From positions 14,838,501 to 14,902,500 of the forward strand of contig CANTUV010000062.1 of assembly GCA_947685225.1 (NCBI GenBank): 64,000 bases of DNA, written 5' to 3'. A program made the position numbers and the translations under genes. Shown here piece after piece: positions 12,736-24,580 of this stretch (positions within the stretch are counted from its first letter, which is position 1; each line of letters opens with the position of its first letter). Below the pieces are notes generated by a model. The model worked only from the letters and a program-made list of their open reading frames with translations. It did not search any database and was not told where the DNA came from. The stretch comes from Garcia nutans. Taxonomy: Eukaryota > Streptophyta > Magnoliopsida > Malpighiales > Euphorbiaceae.

Positions 12736-13860
12736 CAATGAATTAAACTTAGGTTTAAACTTAAACATTGAAAATAAAACTTGAACTAGACTTAGGTTTA
12801 AACATTAAATCTAAAATTTGAACTTAAACATTAGATTAACCTAGGCATAGATTAGAAAATCAAAATTATAAGTCAGACCTTCCCATCGAAAGATAGATAG
12901 AATTGCATAGACTCTGATTCCTATTAAAAATAAAATATATGCAGGCTTACTTAAAATTTCAATAGAGTATTGAGCCCAAAAAATTTTAAAAAAATTTTTC
13001 CCCTTTTCTTCCCTTTGCAACTTATGAATGTTTTATTTATTTTATTTACATTCTTTGGGGATTCTGTGCCTATCCTAAGACTTATAAGGTTAGAGTTGGG
13101 ACCCTCCTATTTTTGGGTTTCAAATTATAATTTTTATTTACTTTATCTTTATAATTTGTGGATGAATTATCTATATGTTATGTATATTATATTGTTCATG
13201 CATTGTTACTTTTCATTTCAAAGTATAATGGTCATTTCCATGAAACTATTTCGTAAGTTTTAAATTAATTTAAGGTCAAACTAATTTGACTTAAAAAAAG
13301 CCAAGATCTGACCCCCGAATCCATCATTTTGGTTCAAGAGTAGTAATTTTATTCTCAGGATATAATTGGAGCCAATTATTTTTGTATTTTTCTTAAATTT
13401 TTCCTTCTTTAAAAATAAATTTAAGTGGTGACGCTAAACTCTTTTTCTACAACCAAGACACCAAGAGTAATATGATATGGAGAATAGTGACCTAGACACT
13501 TTCATATGAGAAATTACCCAAATGAGTATTTAGCTCCAATCCAGCAGGTTGGATCGGTGTTTTGATAAGACCTTATATATTCGAATTTGCAGCACCAAAA
13601 AATAGAAGAGCATTAATTACATATGAATTTAAAAATTAATTTTTAGAGTTGATTACAATCAACATGTGAGTTTGGGGTTGAGGGATGGGAAACTCGAGTC
13701 TCTAGACCATTTAGTCAGCTTGAACCAGCATAACTACAGGAATATCCGAATCATCACATCAATCATTTAATACAATATCAAATTATAAAATCTCAATAGT
13801 ATAAAATTTGCAGAGTTTCTAAAGTACAAATACAGTGCAATACATAATAAATTACACATC
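12736..13860. other. Intergenic, possible fragments of old LTR retrotransposons
   Basis: 12736-12860 has short repeats of CTTAGGTTTAAAC and TTAAACATT. 13420-13440 has a GTGGTGAC stretch that faintly resembles Tat/Ogre leader sequence. No coding domain found. Confidence 0.35.
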
Positions 13861-14701
13861 CCAGTAATTTATAATTAGATTCCACTGATGGGAAAGAGAG
13901 ACAGGGTTACTGAATAAACCACTCTCAAAAGCTCACTTAGAAACCTAAAAAAAATGGTAAGACAGGGGTGAGCGTCTTAACTCAAGTGTAATATTACTCA
14001 ATGTCACTCGTATTTATACTAAATTTCTTCAACTTTTCTTTGGATAAGCTCACACTCTTACTTTTTCCTTCTCAAACTCTTACCAAGATTAGTTGTATAG
14101 AATCAAGCTACGCATAATTTGTTAACCAACAAGGGAAAAAGGGTAGTAATATCAAGATACTAGGGTAGGAATCAATATATTTGCAACAAGAAATCCCAAA
14201 TTGAAAATTTTATATACTCGATGACCTAAATTTAAAGTAGGTTTCGTAGCGAGATTCATGACCGCATGATTATGGTGATTGTGACATAAGTTATGAAAAT
14301 TGGCTAAAAGTGACAGAAAAGATCATGGTGAGCATCATAACCGCGACAAAGACTCTAGCGACCGCTTTTGGAAAGGTAGCAATTACACAAAGGTTGGGTA
14401 CAAATCTCAAAAATTGGCAGAAGAGATTATAGTGGTGTCCGTGGCGGGATTGGCGACCATAAGGTATTTAGGGCAAAAATAATTTTTGGTAAAAAGGTTT
14501 GCAGTGGAGATCACGCTCGTGGTAGTGACCGTGAGAAATTTAAAGCAACTGGTTCTGAGTCACTGTAAGGTTCGCAATTGGAAGGATGACCATAATGGTG
14601 GTCACAATGGAACGATAGTGACCACATGGAAGGAGATACAACCACGAATTAGAAGAATTTTTGGAAGTTCAAAGGTCAATTCCTCTTATACTCTTCAATG
14701 A
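13861..14701. repeat. Palindrome-rich tract, possibly a decayed LTR
   Basis: Between 14230 and 14640 short imperfect palindromes built on GTGACC/GGTCAC recur, e.g. TGACCATAATGGTGGTCAC at about 14585-14603. The composition is richer in G+C than the flanks. Similar arrays occur inside the clearly delimited LTRs elsewhere in this window, so an old gypsy-type LTR is the best guess. No LTR ends, PBS or TSD were found. Confidence 0.35.
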
Positions 14702-15711
14702 TAGCTAAATCTCTCCATAGGCCTTGCAACATGATAAACAATGCATCCTTAAACCTTTATAGACGACCTCTAGTGATAGGTCCATCAAATAGGCTCAATG
14801 GGTTCTTGGGCTTGAACACAGATTGAACCTTAGTTACATCAAATGATCAATGTAAAAAACAAATTTAAGGGATGAGAAAGCGATTTAGTCAATTTTTCAA
14901 GAACGATGATGGATGTAATTCACTCTACATTAAAAAAAAAATTATCTTGAATTGCCCAATTTCATTAACAGATTTATAAATTCGCCAAGTTAAAAAAATT
15001 CAATTGATTCTAATCAAAGTTTAAGAAATAAATTAACAATTTGATACAAATATAAGTGTCAATTTATCATTTTCAACATATAATTAACTATAAAATGTTT
15101 TAATTTTTCTTTTCATTTTTAATTAAGAGCTAGAAAAAAATTGACTAAATTTAAAAGTTCAAGATACAATAAAAATAAATTTATTTTACTTTTTATCATT
15201 AAGCCTTCATTAATATCTATATCTACACTCTTAAAAAGCTCATAGTTTATTAAAGCTTTAATTAAAAGTTGAAGAATAAATTCTAATCTCCAATAAAATT
15301 TATACAACAAGCAATAAGCAATAGTGCTTGTAGATAAAGGTTTTACTTAAATAAGCAAATATTATATTTCAATACAATAAATATGTAAAAATGGGTAAAA
15401 AAATCAAGAATAGGACAGGCAAAATCCAACAGAGTGAAATGTCCATTCACCATTAGCAATATAAATTTCAAGATTGCAAAGAAATGCTCAATAATATATT
15501 TTAAAACATGTTAAAGACAAATCTATAGATTTAATTCACAAAATGCAGCCTTGATTTATTGTAACCATGGTAGTCATAAAGTTCCACTGTTTTTCTTCAT
15601 CGTCATCATCATCATATGTCTAACAAAGTCACCACACTTATACAGAACCTTAGTAGATCATACACAGAACAAAATAGCTCAACTAGTAGAGATATATGGC
15701 AGCTTTAAAAC
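14702..15711. other. 3' flank of the CASPL gene, nothing else recognised
   Basis: A+T-rich. Just downstream of the stop codon (left of 15712) lies the presumed 3' UTR. A frame on the opposite strand across exon 3 is a shadow. Confidence 0.5.
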
Positions 15712-18700
15712 CTACCATCTTGCACAATCCTTGCCTTTGTTCGCCCCATATAAGCGAAAGAGACTGAAAGCAGATATACAAGATAGGACCACCATGCTCA
15801 GACTAGCGAAAACGGCACTTGCTATTCCTTCCCCAACTTGGTTGCAGAATTTTCCATACATATCGCATATCTTCATCCATTGTAGTTCAGGTTGTCCTAG
15901 CTTTGCAAATGCTGCGGACTGGGCTGCAGCTGCAACAGCTGCTATTGTCAAGTAAGCCATCACCTGCACAAATGGTTTCATTATGAGTAAGGCTTATCAG
16001 GTTATCACCAGAAAATGTGCATCTTTTTGGCTTGATAATATTCAATTATGAAATTCACTGCGAATTGATTAAATCAATTTGTTTCTTGGAGACTCTCTGG
16101 GCATCCAATTCAAATGATCTGTCAAAAATTGTCAAGGGGAGCAAGGTGACAAGCCCTTAACCAACTACACTGTTAAACAGACATTCAACTTGACCACTAT
16201 GCAGTAAACCCAGTGGCTCTAATTCAGGTAATTAAAAAGCTGTACAATTGCATTTGCCAGTTTTCATTTTTCCTTGTTCTAAGATGCCTACAAGTTAAGT
16301 TCACTCAAAGCATGTTAATCAATGTGTTTAAATCAGAGACAATTTGGCGTCATCACTAAGAAAAGAATGAAGTTATATGGAAGCAAATGAAGATGTATAT
16401 ATACCAATGACTCATATTTTAAGCCTATGTCAGATTAATTTAGCAAGATCCCTTCTGATTTTGAAATCGAAAAAAACAAAAACATATGACAAAAGAGAGT
16501 AGAAGACAACCCTTTATTGTTACTTATTAACATTGGTATTATAGAGAAAAGAACTATATCACTCCGTATTGACAATTACGTTTATTTCAAATTTGAGTTA
16601 AATGAAGCAATCGAAACTAACAAAATTAAAGGCATCCCCGAAGCTTCAATACGAGCATAATTTGTGAATTACGTCGAACTTCACAAGCAAAATAATTCCT
16701 CCTCAACTGGTGCTATAAATCTTTTCATGATTCCTTTATAACTTTAAATCTAATTAATTTATGAATCTAGACAACATCATGATTTTGTTAATGCAATGAA
16801 CATCTTACTTATATTAATCCTACTAATTACTGAGAGTTTCTCCATTGAATGGGCTTGGACATGAATGCTACTTTCTAGTGTGCACAAGTGTTATTAGACT
16901 AGTATTTTACTGGTACTCCTAGACAATATTTGAAATGGATTTAGCATAACTCTTATGAAGCAATGAATGCTAGAGAAACTAATTTTCTGCACCTATATCT
17001 ACAAGTCCCTCATTAGTATTTTAAACAAAAGTTATCATCTGGTTCCTAGCATAAAAGTTCATTCTTGCATTAATATTTGTATCAGGCAATGTCCAGCAGG
17101 ACTCATCCACATCATATGCAGAACCTGTGCAATGATTATTGAGTGTATGAATGCTTCTTATTTCTTTATAGACACTATCATCTTCATGTCATATTAAATG
17201 GATGACAATATCTGACACAAAACTCTGCTCTATGAATGGAAACTCAAGAACATATGTTACCCATCCAGAATGGAAAAGAGAGGGCCCCTCACAAGGCCAA
17301 GGCCATAGATATTAATTATCTTCTAACCATATGTATGAGCCAGTCGTGACCCCTCACAAGGAAGGGGTATGTTATGGGCCCGAGTATGGGATCGAGTCGC
17401 AGGGCGTTGTAATACAAAGTTGTCTTCTGTTAAGGGAACTGTTCCCTTATTCTTGCCTTTGCGTCGACCTATTGTTAGACTAGCGAAAGGGAGTCCACAC
17501 CTTGGATCTCGTTAAATGAGAGAGCACCAATCTCTAGGGTTTAGGAATAATATTCTACTTGTTTTATTTAATAATAAAAGACCTCTTTAAATAGAGATTT
17601 ACAAGAGATAACTACTAAACAAGAAAAGATTAATTAGAATTAGTAAATTGACGCAATCTAAGATTCCTATACAAATTAGGAATCTGTTTTATTATTTCCT
17701 AATTAACTAACATATGTTTTATTATTTCCTAATTATCTAAAATACTTCCAGTGCGTATGGCAAAGCATCTGTAACAGGGTACCAACTTATTTGACTTGAT
17801 CTAGTGACATATGGGCTGAATCATTATGATGAACGGTGACGCCGGCACATTAAATATCTAACCTACCATGTACACATCGTCAACTGGAGACCTTTCAAAT
17901 AGGGAGCATTAGTACCAATTAGTAGTCCAGTCTAGTTTAAACCACTTGTTGGTCAGACTTCCAACCAATAAAACCAAGTTTAAGCGAAGTTATGTAGTTA
18001 TGAGGGCTACTAGTTTTATCAGCAAAATCATATACAAATGTAAATACTAATCTTCTATTTTTTTTTACACTAAATCAATGATGTTCTAGTCTCAGTCAAC
18101 TGAACCAAATAGGTAAAGAGATATTTAATCAATATATCACTCGTATCTTTTTTTTTCTTTTTCTTTTTTTCACAGTGAAAAAACACACTTGTTTTTTTCC
18201 CCAATTATTATTGTCATATCATTTGATAGGTGCATACATTTAGCGTAAGCAGGATTTAATATTTGCCATAATAATTAATTACTTCAATAAATTTTGCCGA
18301 AAAGTTACCATTTTCTTATTTGCTACTTCAGGACCAAACACTTAATGAGTAATCTTAATTAGCAAAATAAATATAGCAAGTGTACTATCAGTATCACCTT
18401 TAACTGCAGCATTAACTTGTTAAGTCATTTTAAAACATTCACAGAGTTTAAACCCAGACTGACAAAAATTAATTTTGGCATTTATAGCTAAACTAGATAA
18501 CAGTTGGCCAGTCCTTGACAAGAGCAATTAAGGGAATTACACAGGTCTGGGACATTAATGATATTGGTAAGGCTGGCACCTACAAGGCATGCCACCCAAT
18601 TCAGAAATAACTCCAAAGAATCAAAATCAAATGCATGTTATAATTATCTGTTATGATTTTCAAGCACAAGAAGGATACAACATAAGACCAAAAATCAAGC

Positions 18701-19188
18701 ATATAGATATAGCATGAAGCAGCCAATACCTGATCTCCGGAGAAGATTTCCCAGGCTAAGGGCTTGTTGAAGAGCACAGTTCCTTTCACCATGCCTACAA
18801 CACATCTCACAACTTGAACCAAAGAATAGGCAGCAGCTATCCCATTGGCAATCACTAGAAAGCTGCAAATACATGTATATAACAAAACTTATTAATGAAT
18901 TAGCTACAAAATTTATTAAAGTTTGAGCATTGACGCCATAATTTGCAGTTGAAGAGAATCTTACACAAGAGCTTTCATGTCAGTGAATTTAGCTTTCTTT
19001 CGAATTGAGAAAATTTCTTTGACTTGGGTATCTGTGCCAACAAGAACAGCAGCAAGAACTCCCAAACCACAAATCAGACACCTCAAAACAAGCTCAGCAA
19101 CCCTCACCTTTCTATCAATCACCTTCAAATTGATAGCATGATAAACTGGCACATTCCCAGGACTAACACCAACACCCAAATAACTCGT
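15712..19188 (-). CDS. CASPL2B: CASP-like four-transmembrane protein, CASPL2B type (3 exons)
   Basis: Casparian-strip-like proteins are plasma-membrane scaffolds; the CASPs gather enzymes that build wall barriers, and the role of most CASPLs is open. Exons: 18965-19188, 18730-18862, 15712-15963, joined as 224+133+252 nt, giving 202 residues, the usual length. Introns are GT-AG: 102 bp (donor GTAAG, acceptor TTTGCAG) and 2766 bp (donor GTATTG, acceptor TGTGCAG). Membrane spans at about residues 31-51, 73-98, 120-139 and 166-191, with the conserved Arg36 in span 1 and motifs VSPGNVPVYH, TDMKALVFLV, QPELQWMKIC and GKFCNQVGEG. The oddity is the start: homologs begin Met-Ser-Tyr-Leu, but here that codon (19186-19188) is ACG. 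No in-frame ATG lies between it and an upstream stop, and the next ATG is codon 71, after span 1. Everything else looks under selection. Confidence 0.9.
15964..18729 (-). other. Intron 2 of the CASPL gene
   Basis: 2.77 kb, long compared with intron 1. About 17280-17800 is less A+T-rich and looks like an old LTR-type insertion (minus-strand TATA-like CTATTTAAAG near 17590 and repeated TTTTATTATTTCCTAATTA), but no ends or domains were found. Confidence 0.7.
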
Positions 19189-19303
19189 CTTTTTAACGAA
19201 GCAAAAAACACCAACAAAGATAAAAGAAAACAGACGCCAAAAAAAGGAAAGAAAGAACCCTCAAACCTCACAACACTACAAGCATAAACCTCCACACAAG
19301 CCC

Positions 19304-19311
19304 CTTAAATA
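19304..19311 (-). promoter_or_regulatory. TATA-like box of the CASPL gene
   Basis: The minus strand reads TATTTAAG, 115 bases upstream of the presumed start codon. A transcription start about 30 bases downstream would give an 85-nt leader. Inferred from position and motif only. Confidence 0.5.
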
Positions 19312-20379
19312 GGCACTCAACAAAAGCGTTACTCTAAAAAAAAAATTGTGTGGTTCATTGTTTTTTAGGTGAATTTTCAATTAAGTAATGATGGTATATG
19401 AATTGGGATTTCTTTGGTGGAGAACTGTGAAGCTGCTAAATGGTCAAAAGGCATGAAACGGAGCATACATACAACACATCAAAAGGGCATTAAATGGAAG
19501 GCTGATCTCTGCATTTAAAGCCCAATTGAAGAAAGAAAAAACGTGAGACAGTGCAATTCTTAGAGGAATTGTATATATATTTCTAGGAAGAGGCAACAGT
19601 TGCTTTCCCAATAAAAGGGTTAGATAAGGTGAGGCCATTGTTAATTCCAGTCTATACAAGTATTGAATGAAGGAGATGGAGCGTAGCAAAATGGCCCATT
19701 TTGTGTTAATTATTTTAGGAGTGTCTGAGTATGAACGAGTTAAAAATGATGAAGTTAGGAGCATCTTATCAAATGATTAAAGTGTTTATTTGGGTTGTAG
19801 TCGTGGGGCCATTTTGAGTTAGGTAATGTTTGATTGTTTTGTTTTCCGTTTTAATATGATTCACTTTCAGAAAGATTGTTTATTGTTTCTTTTGCACACA
19901 AGCCAAGCCAGCAATTATGATTTTGTTGAGAAGTGGAAAATTGGTGGGAAGGGAAAATGAGGATCGTGGTTAAGATTCTCCTTTGCTTATTATTAAAAAT
20001 AAAAAAGATTGATAAATACAAATACATATTTTAAGATCGATTGTCTGGTTTAAGATGTAATAAATGTCAAATAATTAAAGATTTTTTTTATAAATATTAC
20101 TATATTTTAATAACCACTTCTATTAATTATACATCAACTTGTGCCATTTTTTTTCTTTGCATCACATTGGTTTATGCTTTAATTTGGTTTGTTTGTATTA
20201 GCAAATGCGTTTCCTGTCACATTTGACCAACACTCTGCTCATAGTTAACTGCCATCATGGTTAAATATTATCTTTTAATAATTTTAAATCTTATATATAT
20301 ATATATACATATATACACACGCACACACACTTACGTTGGCTTTAGCTTTTATTGTATATATATGCAATATAGGCTACTA
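19312..20379. other. Upstream flank of the CASPL gene, no gene
   Basis: Probable promoter region followed by A+T-rich DNA. A TA/CA microsatellite lies at 20292-20330. The minus-strand frame at 19444-19764 has no recognisable domain. Confidence 0.5.
20292..20330. repeat. (TA)n/(CA)n microsatellite
   Basis: Alternating TA then CA/CG dinucleotides, with one or two interruptions. Confidence 0.85.
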
Positions 20380-20760
20380 TTTTTTTTTCTGGGAACAAAA
20401 AGATGAATTATATTAAATTAAGGCAAATCCTTCTTCAAGCGAAATTCTAAAATAGAAAGGTGAGAGGACACCCAATTTACATCAAGAGCATCTTTTAACA
20501 CAGTTGAAGATAACCAATCTGCAAACCTATTACATAGTCTAGGTACGAAAGAAAATTTCCAAGAGGGAGATGTAGCAGACAAAGACTTAATATTAATTAT
20601 AAAAAAAATTCAATCTCCCATGGACAATATGATCTGTCAATGATAGTATTAATAAGAATTTGATAATCAGATTCGAAGATGCAGGTATCATAACCTCTCA
20701 CTTTTGCATTATTAACTATTACGAGTAAAGCTGAGCTTCATTGTGAAGAGGAGAAGAAGG
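20380..20760 (-). pseudogene. LINE-type RNase H fragment with poly(A) tail
   Basis: On the minus strand the translation carries plant RNase H (RVT_3-like) features in order: FESDYQILINTIID near 20640-20690, PWEIEFF, then INIKSLSATSPSWKFSFVPR and NRFADWLSS (20500-20590). One frame change occurs around 20600. It ends leftwards in a T run on the plus strand (20381-20389), i.e. a poly(A) end in element sense, as expected for a 5'-truncated LINE. A host RNase H-like gene fragment is the alternative. Confidence 0.6.
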
Positions 20761-20926
20761 CATAATAATAAAGGCCACACCATGAATCATATGACCATAT
20801 ATATAAATGGAGCCATTATGAAATGTGAAATCTATGTTTATCTTAATCCAATCTTGACGGGGTGCTACGATTTACTTCTAATTGCAAGGCTATTAGGTGC
20901 TAAATGATTAAGCGAGAAATATTTTG

Positions 20927-21482
20927 TGTTAGGGTCCCACAATAAAGTTATAAGAATAATAAAATAGCAGAATAATAAAATTACGACATATAGCAATTAA
21001 CGCGGTTCACCCTTAACTGTTTAGGGCTCCGTCCACAGGATAAAATCCAAATAATTCTTCTACTATTATAAATAGTAGGCTTACAAAGATATTATTACAA
21101 AAATAGTGACACTCAAAAGTGTTTCCCAAACACACCCAAAATTATTCTCACTATTTTTCTCTTCCCTAGTTTTAGAAAACCCTTTCTAAAACTGAATAAC
21201 TCACTCTCTTAAATACAGGTCTGTGTTTTAATCTCTCTCTCACAGGCTTTTCTTTCTCTTTTGTGAGTTGTTTCAATTGAACTACATCTGTCTCTATTTA
21301 TAGGCAGGTTAACGCGTAGGAAACGCGTTTAATGAGCTGTGTAACAGCTCATACACAAATTGCACCGCTTGCCTTCAATTTAGAATTCAGCTGCTATTTC
21401 TTTTTGACCTTTTCTTCTTCTTTTTGTAATTTTTTTTCATTTATTCAAAGCGTGGGTCCCACATGATGGGCACACCACAACA
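20927..21482 (-). repeat. 3' LTR of the truncated Tnt1-like element
   Basis: 556 bp. In element sense it begins TGTTGTGG and ends CCCTAACA. It is preceded by the purine-rich GTGCAGGGAGAGATT (plus strand 21483-21497), the polypurine tract. Confidence 0.8.
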
Positions 21483-21499
21483 AATCTCTCCCTGCACAC

Positions 21500-22880
21500 T
21501 CATGTAGGGACGTTAGCCATGCCGGCTATCTTCCTGCAAGCAATAAGCTTCTCCGTAGGTAAAGCTTTAGTCATCATATCAGCGCCATTGTCATCAGTAT
21601 GAATCTTCTCTATCTGAAATGACTTCATCTCCAGCGCATCACGTATCCAATGATACCTTACATCAATGTGCTTTGACCTTGAATGAAAGGTCGAATTCTT
21701 GCTGAGATGTATATCGCTTTGACTGTCACAGAGCAGAATGTACTTCTCTTGTTCTATACTCAATTCTTGTAGGAATTTCTTCATCCACAAGAGTTCTTTG
21801 TTAGCTTATGTAATGGCGATATATTCCGCCTCAGTGGATGATAGGGCAATGCATTTCTGCAATTTTGATTGCCAAGAAACTGCTGCTTCTGCAAAGGTCA
21901 TCAGATATCCAGACGTTGATTTGTGTGAATCAACATCACCACCCATATCTGCATCTGTGTAACCATCTAATACAGGTCTGTTATCACCAAAATATAAACA
22001 GAGTTTGGAAGTGCCTTTAAGATACCTAAAAATCCACTTCACAGCATTCCAGTGTTCTTTACCTGGATTTGAAAGAAATCGACTAACAACACCAACAACA
22101 TGAGTAATATCCAGTCTTGTGCATACCATGGCGTACATTAAGCTACCAACGGCGGATGCATAAGGAATCTTCTTCAGTTCTTCTTTTTCTTCCTCACTTG
22201 AAGGATATTATTTGGAACTTAATTTGAAATGATTTGCAAGTGGAGTACAAACTGGTTTCGCATTGCTCATGTTGAATCTGCTGAAAACTTTCTCGATGTA
22301 CTTCTCTTGAGACAACCACAACTTTCTCTTTTTTCTGTCTCTAGAAATCTTCATTCCGAGAATCTGTTTTGCCGATCCCAAATCCTTCATGGCAAAGGAT
22401 TTTTCAAGCTCCTTTTTCAAGCTCTCAATTTTCTTAGTATCATGGCCCACAATTAGCATATCATCCACATATAACAAGAGAATAATAAAGTCATCATCTT
22501 CAAACTTTTTCTCAAACACACAATGATCGAAAGTAGTTTTCTCATACCCGTAATTCACCAAAAAAGAGTCAAACTTTTTATACCACTGTCTGGGAGCTTG
22601 TTTGAGGTCGTACAAGCTCTTCTGCAATTTGCACACCAAGTGTTCTTTACCTTTGACACTGAATCCTTCTGGCTGCTCCATATAAATTTTCTCCTCTAAG
22701 TCACCATGGAGGAAAGCGGTCTTTACATCAAGTTGCTCTATCTCCAAATTCAAGCTAGCTGCTAAACTGAGCACAACTCTGATAAAAGACTTCTTGACTA
22801 TGGGTGAGAAAATCTCTTCAAAGTCAACTCCTTTCTTCTGACCGAATCCCTTTGTGAGAGGGGATTTTCGCTTCCACTCT
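21500..22880 (-). pseudogene. Copia pol fragment: reverse transcriptase and RNase H
   Basis: RT part 22208-22880 with QLDVKTAFLHGDLEE, the catalytic LLLYVDDMLIV near 22455-22490 and SLYDLKQAPRQWYKKFD. The connection and RNase H parts are at 21806-22138 (YTDADMGGDVDSHKSTSGY, LSSTEAEYIA) and 21500-21790 (LCDSQSDIHLSKN, SKHIDVRYHWIRD). In-frame stops at about 22208 and 21791 interrupt the same reading sense. Integrase, protease and gag are absent. Closest in style to Tnt1/Tork copia elements. Not functional. Confidence 0.85.
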
Positions 22881-23240
22881 CGGTGGAATGGTTCTTGCGA
22901 CTTCGGCACTGTTTAAGCTCGAAGGCTTAGAGAACACGGACCTAAGCCCAGAGAAAAATGGAGCGCCACCCGGACGGGCCGGGAAAAAGAAAGGGGTAGA
23001 TGACTCAATTCCTAAGGAATCTCCAACCCCCTAATGGGTTCGAAAAATTGGGTACGTGTGGGGAATGTGAGAAATAGCCCAGCACCCTCACAATGCCCGG
23101 TTCATTGGAACCGGCCTCCTTTGCAAGTCTTAATATTATAAAACTCTTAAGTATAACAATATTATCCATATTACACGCAAAAATTGAAATAAAGCATCGT
23201 TATATTAAAATCAAAGCAATGTCCAAGCAAAGCAGATAAA

Positions 23241-23420
23241 TGGACATACATCAGAGGATGGAAACATGTCCTTACATCATTCATGTCTAAACTAAATAGG
23301 ACACCCACCGAAAGGTAGAAATATGTCCTTTACATTGGTCCAAAATATAAAAGCAATTTAAATTATATGGTATTTAACTAATGAGGTACCCACAAAGTGG
23401 AAACATACCTCTTATAATTT
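23241..23420. repeat. Three tandem two-tier hairpins
   Basis: Each unit has an outer stem, an inner stem with a 3-4 nt loop, and a 3' bulge close to GAAAC. Outer stems: GGACAT/ATGTCC (23242-23271), AGGACA/TGTCCT (about 23298-23329), GAGGTA/TACCTC (about 23381-23412). Inner stems: CATC/GATG, CCACC/GGTAG (one mismatch), CCAC/GTGG. Stem letters differ between units but still pair. Confidence 0.7.
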
Positions 23421-23690
23421 TAATACTAAAACAAATAAATAATAACAATAAAAAAATATTCATCCATGATAAATTAAATAAATCAAGCATTGAAATTAAA
23501 TAAATCAACCATCAAAGTATATAATAAACTACATAATTAAATCTAAAATTAAATAAAGCAAGTAAATATACAAATTAGAGTTTACTGTTTCTATATAAAG
23601 TTCTTTAATTAACATTTAGGATTTTGGGATTTTAGTATTATTATTGTTATTTGTTTATGCTACTGTAAATGTTTTGAAAAATTGAAATGG

Positions 23691-24140
23691 ATTAGGGTTT
23701 TATGAATTTAAAAAAAAATAGTAAGGTTTTTTGGTTAATCAAATTAGGGTTTAGGGGTAACATTATGAAATTAGGGTTTTGAAATCTTAAGATATTAGGG
23801 TTTATAATTTATTGTTACTGGATTATGATTTTAGTTTTATTATATTATGGCTTTAGGGTTTAGATTAACTAGTTTAGGTTTTAAGTTCACTGAATTAGGG
23901 TTTAGGAAAACTTAGGGTTTACTATTTTGGCTTTTCGAAAAAGTTAGGGTTTTTGGCATTTTAGAAACATATTTGGTTTTAGGATTTAAGAAAACAGTTT
24001 AGAGTTTTATAAAATAATTATGATTTTTAGAAAACACGAAGAAGATTAGGATTTGGAGATTTAAGAAAACATTTAGAGATTTTGGATAAAAAGTTATGGT
24101 TTAGATGAAAATAATTCGGAAAAAACAGTTTAGGGTTTTA
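23691..24140. repeat. Degenerate telomere-like tract (TTTAGGG-related)
   Basis: TAGGGTTT occurs about nine times with diverged spacers, mostly as TTAGGGTTT or TTTAGGGTTT, in one orientation. Runs are never perfect heptamer arrays. It could be an interstitial telomeric block or an internal repeat of the surrounding LTR-like sequence. Confidence 0.7.
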
Positions 24141-24149
24141 AAGCTTTTG

Positions 24150-24580
24150 GAAGCAGAAGAAATAATGCAAAGTCTCACTTAGATGTTGATGATATTGAAT
24201 TCCATGAAGCTGCAGTGGAAGATGGATTCAATATTTGATTATGTTGTCAGCCACCAAACAGTCCTAATATAAATGTTCTAGACCTTGGTTTTTTCAGAGC
24301 TCTTGATTCCCTTTAATACCAAGAGGCTCCAACAACGGTTGACAATTGTGTGGATGCTATTAATAATGCCTTTGATAAATTGCCTTCTGTAAATTTGAAC
24401 AATATCTTTTCTCACTCCGCAATTATGTATGATTGAGGTAATGAAACATGGTGGTGGGAATAAATATTAGATTCCCTATATGAACATACAAAGATTAATA
24501 AGCAGTAGACAATTACTTAAATCTATTCAATTTGAATATGAAGTTATTTGTAAAGCAAATGAGGCCCTTGCTAGTTTTTA
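24150..24580 (+). pseudogene. Plant mariner-like transposase, C-terminal third
   Basis: Mariner (Tc1/mariner DD39D) transposases move DNA between TA sites. Plus-strand translation from about 24190 gives DVDDIEFHEAAVEDGFNI, then CQPPNSP.INVLDLGFFRAL, YQEAPTTVDNCVDAINNAFD and LPSVNLNNIF, which are hallmarks of plant mariner elements; the Asp in LDLGFF is the third catalytic residue. Two in-frame stops and a frameshift near 24410 break it. The catalytic N-terminal two thirds are absent, replaced by the telomere-like tract. Confidence 0.8.

Larger units (their letters stand above)
20927..22880 (-). mobile_element. Tnt1-like Ty1/copia element, 5'-truncated, one LTR
   Basis: Contains the RT-RNase H half of pol, a polypurine tract and the 3' LTR (20927-21482). 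The 5' part is missing: the copia protein sequence starts abruptly at KGFGQKKGVDFEEIFSP near 22865, beside Tat/Ogre-like DNA. The 5 bases left of the LTR are TTTTG, but with the other end gone a TSD cannot be confirmed. Confidence 0.85.
22862..24140. repeat. Tat/Ogre-like LTR or leader fragment (unassigned gypsy)
   Basis: 22915-23140 is a G+C-richer block with GGGTACGTGTGGGGAA and CAATGCCCGGTTCATTGG, wording I associate with Tat/Ogre LTRs. It is followed by three structured hairpin units (23241-23420) and a telomere-like tract (23691-24140). Borders are not seen; the left edge is the break of the copia RT and the right edge is the mariner fragment. Family call from memory of similar sequences, not a search. 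Confidence 0.4.

Noticed and set aside
15551..15955. 134-codon plus-strand frame
   Set aside because: Antisense shadow of CASPL exon 3.
23241..23420. Possible hammerhead ribozyme
   Set aside because: A GAAAC-like element follows a stem, but the CTGATGA core strand and the third helix are not in the right arrangement on either strand.
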